A stretch of DNA of 64,000 nucleotides from positions 34,286,001 to 34,350,000 of the forward strand of contig OX419760.1 of NCBI GenBank assembly GCA_948567375.1, read 5' to 3'. The stretch is from Lunularia cruciata. Its lineage: Eukaryota; Streptophyta; Marchantiopsida; Lunulariales; Lunulariaceae. A program made the translations under genes and the position numbers. Positions 33,533-44,560 of this stretch are shown in pieces (positions within the stretch are counted from its first letter, which is position 1; each line of letters begins with the position of its first letter). The notes beneath the pieces were generated by a model. It searched no databases, was not told where the DNA came from, and saw only the letters and a list, made by a program, of their open reading frames with translations.

Positions 33533-33627
33533 ATATATATATATTGCTACACAACATACATTTTGTCAACATGATACACTATAGAAACACAACTCATACA
33601 AAAGTCATACATAAATTCTAAAGTACC
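33533..33627. repeat. Second copy of the roughly 100-bp direct repeat
   Basis: Inside the left LTR-like repeat of D; see 32978-33090. Confidence 0.85.
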
Positions 33628-33820
33628 AGAATTGCCCCCTAGTTGGCGGTTAGGTCCCTCTTACTCTAGACATCCATCTACTCCAAGAATGTGATATGCC
33701 TTATGGTGTGCAAAGATCAAGAGGCCAGGTGCTATAAGGCCAGCTGGGAGCCAAGCCCTATTGTTAGCCGCCTATCTACAATCCATATCACATATAGAGT
33801 GAAGTAGGTATAGGTCAAGT

Positions 33821-34039
33821 ACATCAAGGACATAGCCATTGTCCTTGAGGAATCATTATGAGGGAAGGAGTCAAACATACCATATGAAATCCTCTCAAAC
33901 AACTATCACACACCAACATTATAGTAGCTCCACTAGAAGAGTCACAAAACATACACCGCAAGCTTGCACATACAATTGACAAGCTTGGGTCCATAGTGCC
34001 ATCAATGTTTGGGAGGTGGCATGGTGCACAGTTGCACAC
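33821..34039 (-). pseudogene. PHD finger encoded by retroelement D
   Basis: CMFC-x10-CDSC-x4-H-x2-C, then about 17 residues to W-L-C-P, an in-frame TGA (33824-33826) and another Cys (TGT, 33821-33823). This completes the C4HC3 ligand set C-C-C-C-H-C-C-C with conserved MLVCDSC, GFH and QGQWLC features. PHD fingers read histone H3 tails. In a retroelement this may guide integration or chromatin targeting, which is inference. The TGA occupies the place of an Arg (CGA) between the last two ligands. It lies about 320 bp from the RT, with the intervening pol domains deleted. Confidence 0.75.
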
Positions 34040-34363
34040 ATGATCCTTCCAAACAACACCATCATGTCCTCAACATGAGGACTTTGAAAGGCAAAACCTC
34101 ATGCATTCTCAAGATAGTGCACCTTGTAGTCAGATCAAGTGTTGTCAGTGTAGTCTACTAAAGATATACAAAATCCCCCGGATGAAATCTATGGATTGAA
34201 GGTATAACCTCCTCCTATATATAACTTCCTCCTCAAATAGCAACATATCATAAGGTATGCCTATGCTAAGTAATTGCTAAGTTCTTGCTTCCAACCCAAG
34301 GAATGCTTGCACTTTGCTCACATCCATAGGCTAAAGAATACATGCAATGGCTTTCACCTTGGT

Positions 34364-35236
34364 CTACTGAACACCAAGTCCACAAAGGTAGATAGTGTGA
34401 CCCAAATACTCAACCCACTCATGGAAGAATCTGCACTTCCTAAGGTGTAATTTGAGTCCATGAGATCTCAATCTCTCAATCACCTCCAACAAATGTCTCT
34501 CATACTCCTCTATAGTATTGCTATAGATCAAAATGTCATCAATATAACACCAAGAAAAATCCAATCTTGCTAGGATCTTGTCCAAGACACTCTAGAACTT
34601 GGCAAGAGTGATTTTCAACCCAAATAGTAGGAACCTCCATTGATACAATACATCCTTGCTATGAGGATCAATAGCCCAAAATGTTATCTTGGACTTGTCA
34701 TCCTCCTTGATTGGCAACTTATGCTATCTTGCTTGAAGATCCAAAGTACTAAAGACCTTGCATGCTCAATCTATCAAAGATCTCATCCCATGTAGGCATA
34801 ACATATTGATCAACCCTAGTCTATCAATTGATAGGATAGTAATCTCCACAAATCTGCCTTCTATATAAATGCCATGCATATCATTCTTGGTTGGCATCAT
34901 TGTAGGTGAAGCATACTCTCCATGTGAAATCTCCTCCAAACCAGTCCCCAAAAGGTCTCTACTCTAGCTCTAAATCACTGCTCTCTCTATGTCGCTATAT
35001 CTATAGGGACATAAAAAAATTAGTGTATTATTAGTCAGCTCAAATCAAATACCATATCCTTTTAGAGCACCCAAATCCTTCATACTAAAGCAATATAACT
35101 TGTGTAGATCATCAAGAACCTCCAAAATCTCTATCTTTCCCTTCTTGTAAGCTTGGGTCCAATGTTTGGCTCCCAAGTATCCTTTATAATTGATGTAGCA
35201 GTGGAAGACACATTGATAGGCTACTACATCAAGCAC
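34364..35236 (-). pseudogene. Reverse transcriptase of element D
   Basis: Reading down the minus strand: KGEIKILEV-like KGKIEILEVLDDLHKLYCFS, then GEYASPTMMPTKNDMHG, KVFSTLDLQAR (catalytic Asp), WRFLLFGLK, and CYIDDILIYSN (YIDD catalytic pair) followed by KLHLRKCRFFHEWVEYLGHT. These are the ordered motifs of a Ty3/gypsy RT. There are several stops (for example TAG just after MRSLID near 34766) and at least two frame changes. Confidence 0.88.
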
Positions 35237-35309
35237 TTAGGAGCAATTATGTCATACCTCCAACTGCTAGCATCCCCAATGTCAAAGTAAAAAATTCCCT
35301 ATGCTTTGG

Positions 35310-38300
35310 GTGCAAGCTTGACACGTCCTCCAGTTGCATCCCAAGTAGACCAAAGGTGTAATCTAAGTAGACCACGCTCACCTAGATGAACCCTAAGTAG
35401 ATCATTCTCACTAGTAGCCATTGGTTATGTCCCAAGAATACCATGCTTACTTGGTCCATCACTCCCAACATGTGCCTGAATCATCTTGATAGGCACATAA
35501 CGCACAAGGGTCCAAGTGGTGATGCTTATCAAGGACATCCTACATTGTTTTGCCAAGCCAAGGCTCACAATCTAGATCAAAAAATTCAGGTCTATGGCTT
35601 GACCTAACACCTAATGCTTAGATGCCTCTGACATTGCTGAAATAGCAATAATTTTAGTATGGAAACCCATTTTTCTCTCTTTCTCATTAGCCCTCTCTTT
35701 CTCTCTCAATTGAGCTCCATCAATTGTTATAATTGTGAGTCCTAAAAAAGTCCAAGACCTCCCTCTCAAAAAGCATGTGAGCTTGAGGAACTCATAAGTG
35801 TGGGTAAAGTGGCTTTGAGCTGCCCAACAAGGTTCACCACTACCATGTATGACTTATCATCCACTACCACTATTTGAGTTTGCACTCAACATCCAAAATA
35901 TCATCAATAATAAGATAGGCTAGCTGCTAAATCTCATCATAGGCATGTTGTAAAACCTCTTTAGATAATAGGTTTTTCCATCAAAGATGAAGAAAATGGG
36001 CTTGTGAATTAACTCCAGCTGCATCCAACAACATGGCAAGTCTCATCCAAGAATAGACCTAATATGTAATCACCACTACTTGTGTGCAAGAGTCATCCAT
36101 CAAAGGGATGTTCTCCAAAATGTAGGCTAGAAAAATAGACTGATGAACCTAGAGATATCAAAGTATATGTAACATCTCCCAAAACACACCAAAATAGAGA
36201 TCTTGTAGACATTTACCTTGATAAGCACAAGTATGTTCCTAATGTGGCCATCTAGAAATAAAAAAATGAATGGGACCATATCTCTCTAGATCTTATGCCC
36301 CAAATAAGGAAATATATGATGGTAGGGTCTTTTGGTAACCCCTAACTATTGACATTGGTAATAACTCAAGATGTTGATAGACCAAGTGTGCCACATGATG
36401 TAAAGAGATGCACCTAATAGTCTCATCTCTTTCCACATACACATATCTCTAAACTTGTATAACTAATTGTCTTATCATAACAAGTCTAGTGCTAATTCCA
36501 CCAAACAACTCAAAAGGCATACTCCCTTTGCTAGATATTGCCAAGCAATACGTGCGGTATCCAAAGGTGATAAGGTAATAAACTCTAGAGGCTCATCCTT
36601 TACATTGGTCTCTTGGTGGTACAAAGGCTCCACTCCAAGCCTACTGCACCAATTGATCCACATGTTGCAATGCCTCCTAAGAACTCTACAATGGAATATC
36701 CAAGGTAGATAGAACAATCCCATTCATCCCCCAAATCCAAGTGATCTCCTTTGGTACAAGAGTATCTTCCACATATGCATTCCTCTCTAATAAGTCATTA
36801 GGCCAAGTAATAAAACTATTGAAAGCTGAAATTGATGCCATGGTCCCCAACTATAGTGAGCCAAGACTGCCACTACTAAAGTGCACCGGTTTGCAACATA
36901 CCCGTCCTTCACTTGATAGCCAACTTGGCCTATAAGAAGCTATCTCCTCCCAATAGTGAAGGCTGAAACCCATGAGGTATAACATTACTCACTAACTAGC
37001 ACATCATATGACTCAACTACTATCATAATGGTGTGGGCTCTCACCATAGAACTATCAATTGGATGATTGGGTTGAATCTAGACAATGAGTTCCCCAAATG
37101 TGATGTATTATGTAGAACCACCCTAGAGATGTCTAGATCTGAAATGAATACTTCTACACATTGTCTTTTATGGCCCAAGACCACCAATTGCAACTTTCCC
37201 CAACAGAAGGGCTATGGACTAGAGTCTAATAAGACCCTTTGTGGTGTATAGACCTTCTCTAAAGATCCCACCAAATAGAAAACCCCACTCTAGTTGTCCA
37301 ATATGACAACTTGAGGTGTGAACCAAGCTTGCTCAAAGGGAGATCTAACTGTTATTACCTGCCATAAGCCATTGGTTGTTGCATAGATCCCATGCTTCTC
37401 AACCAAGTCAACTCTACCATCAACCACCTTTTCTTAGAAGCAAGAACCACATCATCCCTACTTTCACAAAATTGGAACATTGGAGATAGGTCAACTTGCA
37501 ATGTAAACATATCATTGGCTAAGAATGAAAGGAAGTGCATAATCAATTGAGATACTTCCAACATTGTACTAAACTCAATATGTGTAGTAACAAGTGGTTG
37601 ACTCATATCTAGTCCATCATGCACTCCACTACCACCTACCACACTTGCACTAGGATATCTAGGGCCATGGATATTGTTTGTAGTGCCTTAGAGAGTGTGA
37701 AAGACTAGGGAAGTCTGACTTGTCTATTAGGCTTTACTCTTTGTGGGTCCAACACATCGATGCTTCTTTAGGCTTTGGAGAAATGTATTGCACTCCTAGT
37801 CTTTGTGGTAGATGCATCTACCTATGCTGATCCACACATAAAGTCCAAGACATCTCTATCACCAACATAAGAGGTGGAAGCCTCAACACTTGAATCTAAT
37901 CTCCTCTAAGCTATGGCCATGCTACCCAATTTCTACTCCAACTGCTCAATCCAAGTAGCCATGGTTGTATTGGAAGCAAGGGTAGGTATTGGGCCCTTAC
38001 TAAGTGTAGGTCCTCTACCATCACCTCTATCACCTTGTCCTCCAAGACTTGGAGCTTCTCTACCACTTGCTATACCAATCCTATTGCTATGGGCGGAGGT
38101 CAAAGCATTGGTTATTTGTGTGACCAAATCTATGCAGTGGTCATATTGTCTCTATATAGGTTGTGATGCACTAGAAGTATCATGTCCATTGCCTTAAGTG
38201 TACTCTCTCTTGTGGTGAGATCCACCACAAGTCCAACAAGCAACACTACCACTCACTAGTTATTATTAACCTGAAAATGAAGGTAAAGGTCTAGCTACAC

Positions 38301-40580
38301 TAGGCCCTCTACTTGCTCCATAAGATCTAAGCTATCCATTCTACCCTCAAAAGCTAACATGGTGTAGTGCACTCTATTGCAATCCAGAAGAAGTAATAAC
38401 TATGGATGAGGTCTCCCTACAAAATCCAAATATCACCACTCTCTCCTCCACCATGTTGAGCTCAATATGCTTAGCCAAACTAAAGACCATCACGAAAGTA
38501 GGTGAGGTAGCATGTAGCAACTTAGCATCATGTACTCCATATCACAACTCTTTATCCAAGATCCCATACCAAAATTGGACTGCTTGGATCTCAATAATTC
38601 CTTGAGTGAAACTAATCAATAGTCTCATGCAAGTTTATGCCTTGCATAGGCTTTCTAGCATTCAATTGGAACTCTTGCAAGCTCTTCAGCTTGTCAATCT
38701 GCACTCCTCAATAGTTTTGCTTTAAAAATTAGAAGAACTCTACCATGGTATTAAACCTTAGTATTACACCACCTCATGTAATGGTACCTCCACTCATTGT
38801 AGTATTATCTCTAACTAGTGCAACTCCATTGGATACATGAATGCTACTAGAGCTAGAACACATGGGTACTACCAATCTACCCATAGAAACCAAGTTTGAA
38901 GTGATGGAGATGTAGTTTGGATACCATTATTGTCTATGTAGCTCAGCCTCCTCAAGTAAGGTCTCCTAAAATTTTGGCAATCTTCTATTGGCGGATACTT
39001 TTTAATGATAGAATAACCTCTTCCATGCCATGATGGGCATGAAAAAAAGTTGGGTTCCGCATTTGCTACAAATCACACCAATTATCAAACTCTTGGATGA
39101 AGTCATTCAACTCAATGGTAGCTATGATACTAGAGTAATGCTTGGGGCTTTTGGAGGCCCCATAAATCTCATCCATATCCCACAATACCAATGTGGACAC
39201 ACTAAGTGCACTATCAATTGAATCAACTCTTGGGTCAAACTCCAAACCAAAATCCCTAATCCTTAAACCCTACCGTATTAGGACCTAAGATATAGGCTGA
39301 TATTGAGTGCCACTTTATGTGAACCCATTGCGTAGTGTAGCAAAATCTCCTCTTGAATCCTTGGAGAACTCCATCTTGACAATGTATCCCAAACCGCAAT
39401 TGTAACCACCAAAACCCACCCACTAATGTAATTAGTGAGTGGTTCTTGGCTCCAACTATGGTAATTCTAACTATGACAACTACACTAGGGGAAAATGCAC
39501 TTGTAACTTACCATCCTAACACATACTCCCACAATCTATACGCCAACACTTCCTATCTCATTGGAGAGAAACAAAGGTAATATGATTGGTCATCACTCAA
39601 ACCTCACTTCCAAGAGCACTCTAGAGCACCAACACTTTAACTACAAGGCACCTCATACAAACATGGTGTACAAATAGGAAGTAGAGAATAAAGGGGGTCC
39701 AATCACAAGAAATCAAAATAATAACACTCCATCTCACAAATCAAAACCAAATTGACTTAACCACAATTTGGCATTTGACATAATATGAGCATCTATCTAC
39801 TCCTCCGCTACCAACATTGCCAAGAATAAGATCAAGTTGCTTCTCCTAGCCAAAGCTACATGACTATATATATCAAGTTACAAGCCATTGGGACAACAAA
39901 TGGGGGTAGATAAGTTGGCTAGGGTAGTAATTTAGGAACTAGAGATCTAGGGTTCAAATCTTATTACATATAATTCTGAAGAGTGGATAGATCTTGCCAA
40001 ATAACTACCAACAACTCAACTAAACTGGCTAGCCTCACGCCAATAAGTTAGCTTGCTAGCCTTTTAGGTCTTTGTAGCCTCTCTAGCTCACAACCCTATG
40101 TCTCAAAGCCTCTAAACTTTGAAATTAGCCAAATGAGTTTTTTCTTATTGCCAATTCAAACCTTCACTAATTCTAGCTAACATCTACCAAATTTGACATA
40201 CCTCTAAATTTGGCTATCCCTTGCCAACTTGAACCTCCAATCTAATAGATCTCCAAGTCTTCCACCAATCTAGAAATCCCTAAATCCATTGCCAAAATAG
40301 CTAAAATTCTCCTATTCAAGAGATGAGGTTTTCCAAATTTTTAATTTGGGAGAATAAGTTTCATGATTTGCTTCCATTTTCACTCTTTTACCCTCAAATT
40401 GAACATCTACTAACTCAAAATTGATCAATTTTCAAAATTTAGATATTGCTTTTGCACACTATTTGCTCCACTATCAAATCTATAGCAACTCAAGCAAGGC
40501 TTCCACTCCTGATCCACACAACTAAAGGAGAATTTTGAGTAAGCATAATCATAAATACTAACAATCTCACCAACCTCAAC
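35310..40580 (-). pseudogene. Degenerate gag/protease region of element D
   Basis: About 5 kb with only short minus-strand frames (for example 36475-36723 and 37355-37642). The order places gag and protease here, but I could not identify a catalytic DSG or zinc knuckle. The segment at 36729-36885 is duplicated at 40853-41010. No other gene is recognised. Confidence 0.45.
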
Positions 40581-40589
40581 ATTAGAGAA

Positions 40590-40849
40590 GTGAAGCTCTC
40601 TAGAGTTGTAGTTTGAAGGTATACAACTTTGCTTGACCTAACTCTCTAGCCCTAATGGCACTCCTAGCAACACATCTGATGGTGCAAATGGTGCAAGTGA
40701 CAATGGGTCCCATGGTGTGATCAATAGCCCTAACACAAAATTTAGCCACCACTAAATAGTCTTGAGCAATTATTAATATAACTATGACTGCCATGACTGT
40801 CACTCAAGCATCTAAGCAAAGTAGCTTTGGCATTACAAATGTTATGACA
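40590..40849 (-). repeat. Right (5') LTR-like repeat of D
   Basis: Starts TGTCATAACATTTGTAATGC on the minus strand at 40849 and aligns with 33268-33522. Confidence 0.75.
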
Positions 40850-40852
40850 ACT

Positions 40853-41010
40853 CATATTCCATATCCAAGTGACTTTCTTTAGTACCAAAGTATCGTTTAC
40901 ATGGGCATTCCCCTCCAATAAATTGTCAGGCTAAGTAACAAAAACTTTGAATATTGAAATTGATGCCATGGTCCTTGATTATAGTGAGCCAAGATTGCCA
41001 CTACTAAATT
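40853..41010 (-). repeat. Fragment of a second D element
   Basis: CATATCCAAGTGACTTTCTT to AGATTGCCACTACTAAA matches D internal sequence at 36729-36885 in order and orientation. It lies between the right D LTR and the 5' LTR of A2. Confidence 0.8.
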
Positions 41011-41020
41011 ATAAAATTAA

Positions 41021-41427
41021 TGTAACAATATGGAGTTTAGCAATGAAGTTAGTTAGGGCTAACAAAGTAATGAATAGGCAAAATTAGCTTAGAATATTCC
41101 AGAAATATCTAGGAAGCTCCTTGGGAAGCTTCTCGGCTAGCTTAGCACCCCAAGTAAGTAGCTTCTAGAAGCTTCCAATTAGTATATCTTGCAAGCCAAG
41201 TAGATGGCTTCTAGAAGGAAGCTTCTTGAGAAGCTTCTTGGTTAATTTGGCTTGCACTCCAAGGAAGTGGCTCCAGAAAGCTTCTTGAGAAGCTTCCTAA
41301 GAGCCTTGTATGCTCCCTATAAATACCAAAACCAAAGCTTATGTTAGGCATTCAAAGTTTACCTACATTCAAGTGTCCTAATGTGATCTTCCACTCCTAT
41401 TTCTCTCCTTGATCTTGGTCTTTTACA
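41021..41427 (+). repeat. 5' LTR of A2
   Basis: TGTAACAATATGGAGTTTAG to CTTTTACA, with TATA box CTATAAATACC near 41320. It lacks the 56-bp duplication seen in A1. Confidence 0.92.
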
Positions 41428-41428
41428 T

Positions 41429-41440
41429 TGGTATCAAAGT
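41429..41440 (+). promoter_or_regulatory. Primer binding site of A2
   Basis: TGGTATCAAAGT, one base after the LTR end, is an initiator-Met tRNA-type site with one change from that of A1. Confidence 0.85.
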
Positions 41441-41698
41441 AAGAATGGGATGGATGGAATTTATGGACCACCAAATCCATTTCCGCCAAATTATTGAGAT
41501 TTTTGTGTCCAAGTACTACCCAAGCATCATTTCACACAATTCATCACCTCATGTTTTGTGCAAGATTTTCTACATGCAATCACCTTGTTTGAGGAACACT
41601 TGATACTTCCGGTTGTAACTTATGGAGAACGGTGGACGTGTTGCATTTATGTGTTAATAAATTAGATAAATTGGGAGTAGTGGGATAGAGTAGTAGCC

Positions 41699-41942
41699 AT
41701 GGTGACAATACTCAATGTTATCATTGCTATGTAACAACAAATTAAGCACCTTACTCAATTACTAGATGAATGAGACCATCAACAACAAGAATACATAACA
41801 AGAGCACCAATTCAAGATGGAGAAAATTGAATATGATTTCCAAAACCCAAGGTGTTTGAAGGCAAGAATCTCTTGAGCATAGTGGAGAATTTTGTGTTTG
41901 ACTACAAACATTACTTTGAAGCTACTAATCTTCAAGATTTAC
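41699..41942 (+). pseudogene. A2 gag, first part
   Basis: ATG at 41699 aligns with the A1 gag start. It reads MVTILNVI..., then stops after IAM and after LLDE. PKPKVFEGKN and YFEATNLQD match A1 before the break at 41942. Confidence 0.85.
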
Positions 41943-42629
41943 TGTGGTTTGTCTCTCACTCTAGATGAACCTCTAATGGCTATTATAGTAGCGCACCATG
42001 GACTAAGAAGGCAAGGAACCCCAACTCCATCACACTCCTCCAAGGCTAACACTCCAAGACTCAAGACATTGCTCACTAGAGAACTCAATGAGAGAGAGAT
42101 AGTTGCAAATGAAAGGATGATCAATACCTCCTCATCCCTTGTTTATATTCTTGTGAAATAGTTATGCACCAAAGTTACTAATTACTGTAGTAACTCAAGT
42201 TACTAGACTAAAAGTCAAGTAAAGTCAAAAAGTAGAAAGGAATATCCATTCACATGGGCATATTCCCCTAAGCATGTGATCTTATCTTGACCCAACCACT
42301 AAGTCAAGGATTCCTTCACATGGGCTATCCTTGGACTAAAGAAGAATCCAAAACACAAAGGCTTGCGGGCCCAAGAGTTCTCAACTCTTTCCTCAAAGCC
42401 AAACACCTTGGAATAATACCAAGTCAACACATTAGAATCCAAAATAGTGGTGCTCATCTTTTCCACTTCCTCTAAAGTAAGGTCTCCTCTATCTTAGCTA
42501 TGACTAACTTTAGCTAACCATGACTAATGTAGAACCATCCTTGATCTCTATGTAAATAATATCTCTCAAGTACTTATAATACCAAGCTAAATATCACAAT
42601 ACCACACACATGCACAAATGGGTGTTACA
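41943..42629 (-). repeat. Family-B LTR 1 (terminal, 3')
   Basis: On the minus strand TGTAACACCCATTTGTGCAT to ...CCACA. On the + strand it is followed by TTTACCCCGG, which on the minus strand is a purine-rich CCGGGGTAAA stretch next to the LTR, as expected of a polypurine tract. 687 bp. Confidence 0.9.
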
Positions 42630-43622
42630 TTTACCCCGGACTAAGTTTTCACTTTGTCCTCAAAGTGAAGATCTCTTTACCTTCTATGGTATATCTTCAA
42701 CTTATCATGGTTAATCCTATCAAGTTTCTTCCTCCCAACTCCTTGAGATCATAGGTGTATTGAGTCTACCTTACTTATTCACTTTGATCTTCCTACATTC
42801 CAAAGCATTCATAAGAGATTGAAGAAGGCACAAGGAGGTGATGCAGAGAAGTCAAGGAAGGATCAACTCATGGAGTTGGAAGAGGCAAGAGCAGTTGCTA
42901 TAGTTTGAGTGGAGCAAGCTCAAAGGAAACAAAAGGAGAGCTATGACAAGAGACAAGGCAAGAAGAAGATGGAGCCTTTCAAAGAAGGTGATTGGGTAAT
43001 GTGGTTTGTTTCGATTTGATTCAAGAGAGTGCAAAATAAGTTTTTGCCTAAGTACTTTCCTTGCCCCACACCTTCTCCACTATGAAAGGTCCAACGTACT
43101 TAGGCAAAAACTTCTTTTGCACTCTCTTGAATTGACTCGAATCAAACCACATTACCCAATCACCTTCTTTGAAAGGCTCCATCTTCTTCTTGCCTTGTCT
43201 CTTGTCATAGCTTTCCTTTTGTTTCCTTTGAGCTTGCTCCACTCAAACTATAGCAACTGCTCTTGCCGCTTCCAACTCCATGAGTTGATCCTTCCTTGAC
43301 TTCTCTGCATCACCTCCTTGTGCCTTCTTCAATCTCCTATGAATGCTTTGGAATGTAGGAAGATCAAAGTGAATAGGTAAGGTAGACTCAATACCATATA
43401 CCAATTGAAATGGAGAATACCCGATGGAAGTCTTCATGGTTGTCCTATACTCTCACAATGCTGCATGAATCCTCTTGTCCTAATGATGTTTAGCCCCATC
43501 CATTTCTGCATCTTTGGCCAACATCAAATAAAGTCTGATTGGTTCTCTCTGCCAAGCCATTGGAATTTGGCTTATAGGATGTAGTTACTCTATGTGTGAT
43601 ACAGAAATGTTGTAGCATGGCT
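42630..43622 (-). pseudogene. B integrase C-terminal part
   Basis: Continues the integrase core after the solo LTR: AMLQHFCITHRVTTSYKPN, SNGLAERTNQTL (core C-terminal motif), then after a frameshift KTSIGYSPFQLVYGIES, GDWVMWF and KFLPKYVGPFIVEKVW. The palindrome interrupts the coding order, and the last segment (DLKELGGRNLIGL-like) is at 42640-42750. Confidence 0.82.
42757..43393. repeat. Large palindrome in the B integrase C-terminus
   Basis: Arms 42757-43055 and 43096-43393 are near-identical inverted copies of about 300 bp around a 40-nt spacer, for example CTTCCTACATTCCAAAGCAT versus ATGCTTTGGAATGTAGGAAG at the outer end and TTTTTGCCTAAGTAC versus GTACTTAGGCAAAAA at the inner end. The right arm and spacer are the normal minus-strand integrase (KKFLPKYVGPFIVEKVWGKE). 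The left arm is an extra inverted copy. Confidence 0.93.
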
Positions 43623-44314
43623 TGTGAGCCGGTCTGTCTCTCACTCAGGATGAACCTTTGATGGCTATTATGGTAGCGCACCATGGACTAAGAAGGCAAG
43701 GAACCCCAACTCCATCATACTCCTCCAAGGCTAACACTCCAAGACTCAAGACATTGCTCACTAGAGAACTCAATGAGAGAGAGGTAGTTGCAAATGAAAG
43801 GATGATCAGTACCTCCTCATCCCTTGTTTATATACTTGTGAAATAGTTACATACCAAAGTTACTAATTACCGTAGTAACTCAAGTTACTAGACTAAAAGT
43901 CAAGTAAAGTCAAAAAGTAGAAAGGAATATCTATTCACATGGGCATATTCTCCTAAGCATGTGATCTTATCTTGACCCAACCACTAAGTCAAGGATTCCT
44001 TCACATGGGCTATCCTTGGACTAAAGAAGAATCCAAAACACAAAGGCTTGCGGGCCCAAGAGTTCTCAACTCTTTCCTCAAAGCCAAACACCTTGGAATA
44101 ATACCAAGTCAACACACTAAAATCCAAAATAGTGGTGCTCATCTTTTCTACTTCCTCTAAAGTAAGGTCTCCTCTATCTTAGCTATGACTAACTTTAGCT
44201 AACCATGACTAATATAGAAACATCCTTGATCTCTATATAAATAATATCTCTTAAGTACTTGTAATACCAAGCTAAATATCACAATACCACACACATGCAC
44301 AAATGGGTGTTACA
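43623..44314 (-). mobile_element. Solo family-B LTR inside the B integrase
   Basis: 692 bp, TGTAACACCC...GGCTCACA on the minus strand, flanked by exact GGCT (43619-43622 and 44315-44318). Removing it and one duplicate joins the integrase frame as GSITTAMLQHF. A 4-bp duplication thus appears characteristic of this family. Confidence 0.92.
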
Positions 44315-44560
44315 GGCTGTAGTGATGCTTCCTGTAAACTCTCCTCCTCTATCAAAAACCAACTCCAAAGGGCATCTAAATCTAGTGATGATGCATTCAT
44401 AAAGAAATCTTCCAACTTCATCTTCATTCTTGTCCCTGAATGGTCTAGCCTCAACCCACTTGGTAAGGTAATCAATAACTACCACAATGTACCGATTGTT
44501 CCTTAGGGTTCTATTGAGAGGACCTACAAAATCAATTCCCCACTTCTCAAAAGGTCATAG
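44315..44560 (-). pseudogene. B integrase catalytic core, N-terminal part
   Basis: After a single TGA (about 44552-44557), PFEKWGIDFVGP (first catalytic Asp), VIDYLTKWVEARPF and LVFDRGGEFTGS (second Asp) run up to the solo LTR. Confidence 0.88.

Larger units (their letters stand above)
33091..40849 (-). mobile_element. Decayed Ty3/gypsy element D with PHD finger
   Basis: LTR-like sequences at both ends in the same orientation (33268-33522 and 40590-40849) bracket a minus-strand gag/protease, reverse transcriptase and PHD-finger order. Stops and frameshifts are frequent, and RNase H and integrase are largely missing between 34364 and 34040, so the element is heavily deleted. The sequence beyond the right LTR (40853-41010) matches D internal sequence at 36729-36885, so it sits in, or next to, another D copy. 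Confidence 0.75.

Noticed and set aside
36475-36723. Independent host gene in element D
   Set aside because: It lies in the expected gag/protease interval of D, and the adjacent sequence is duplicated at 40853-41010 as transposon DNA.
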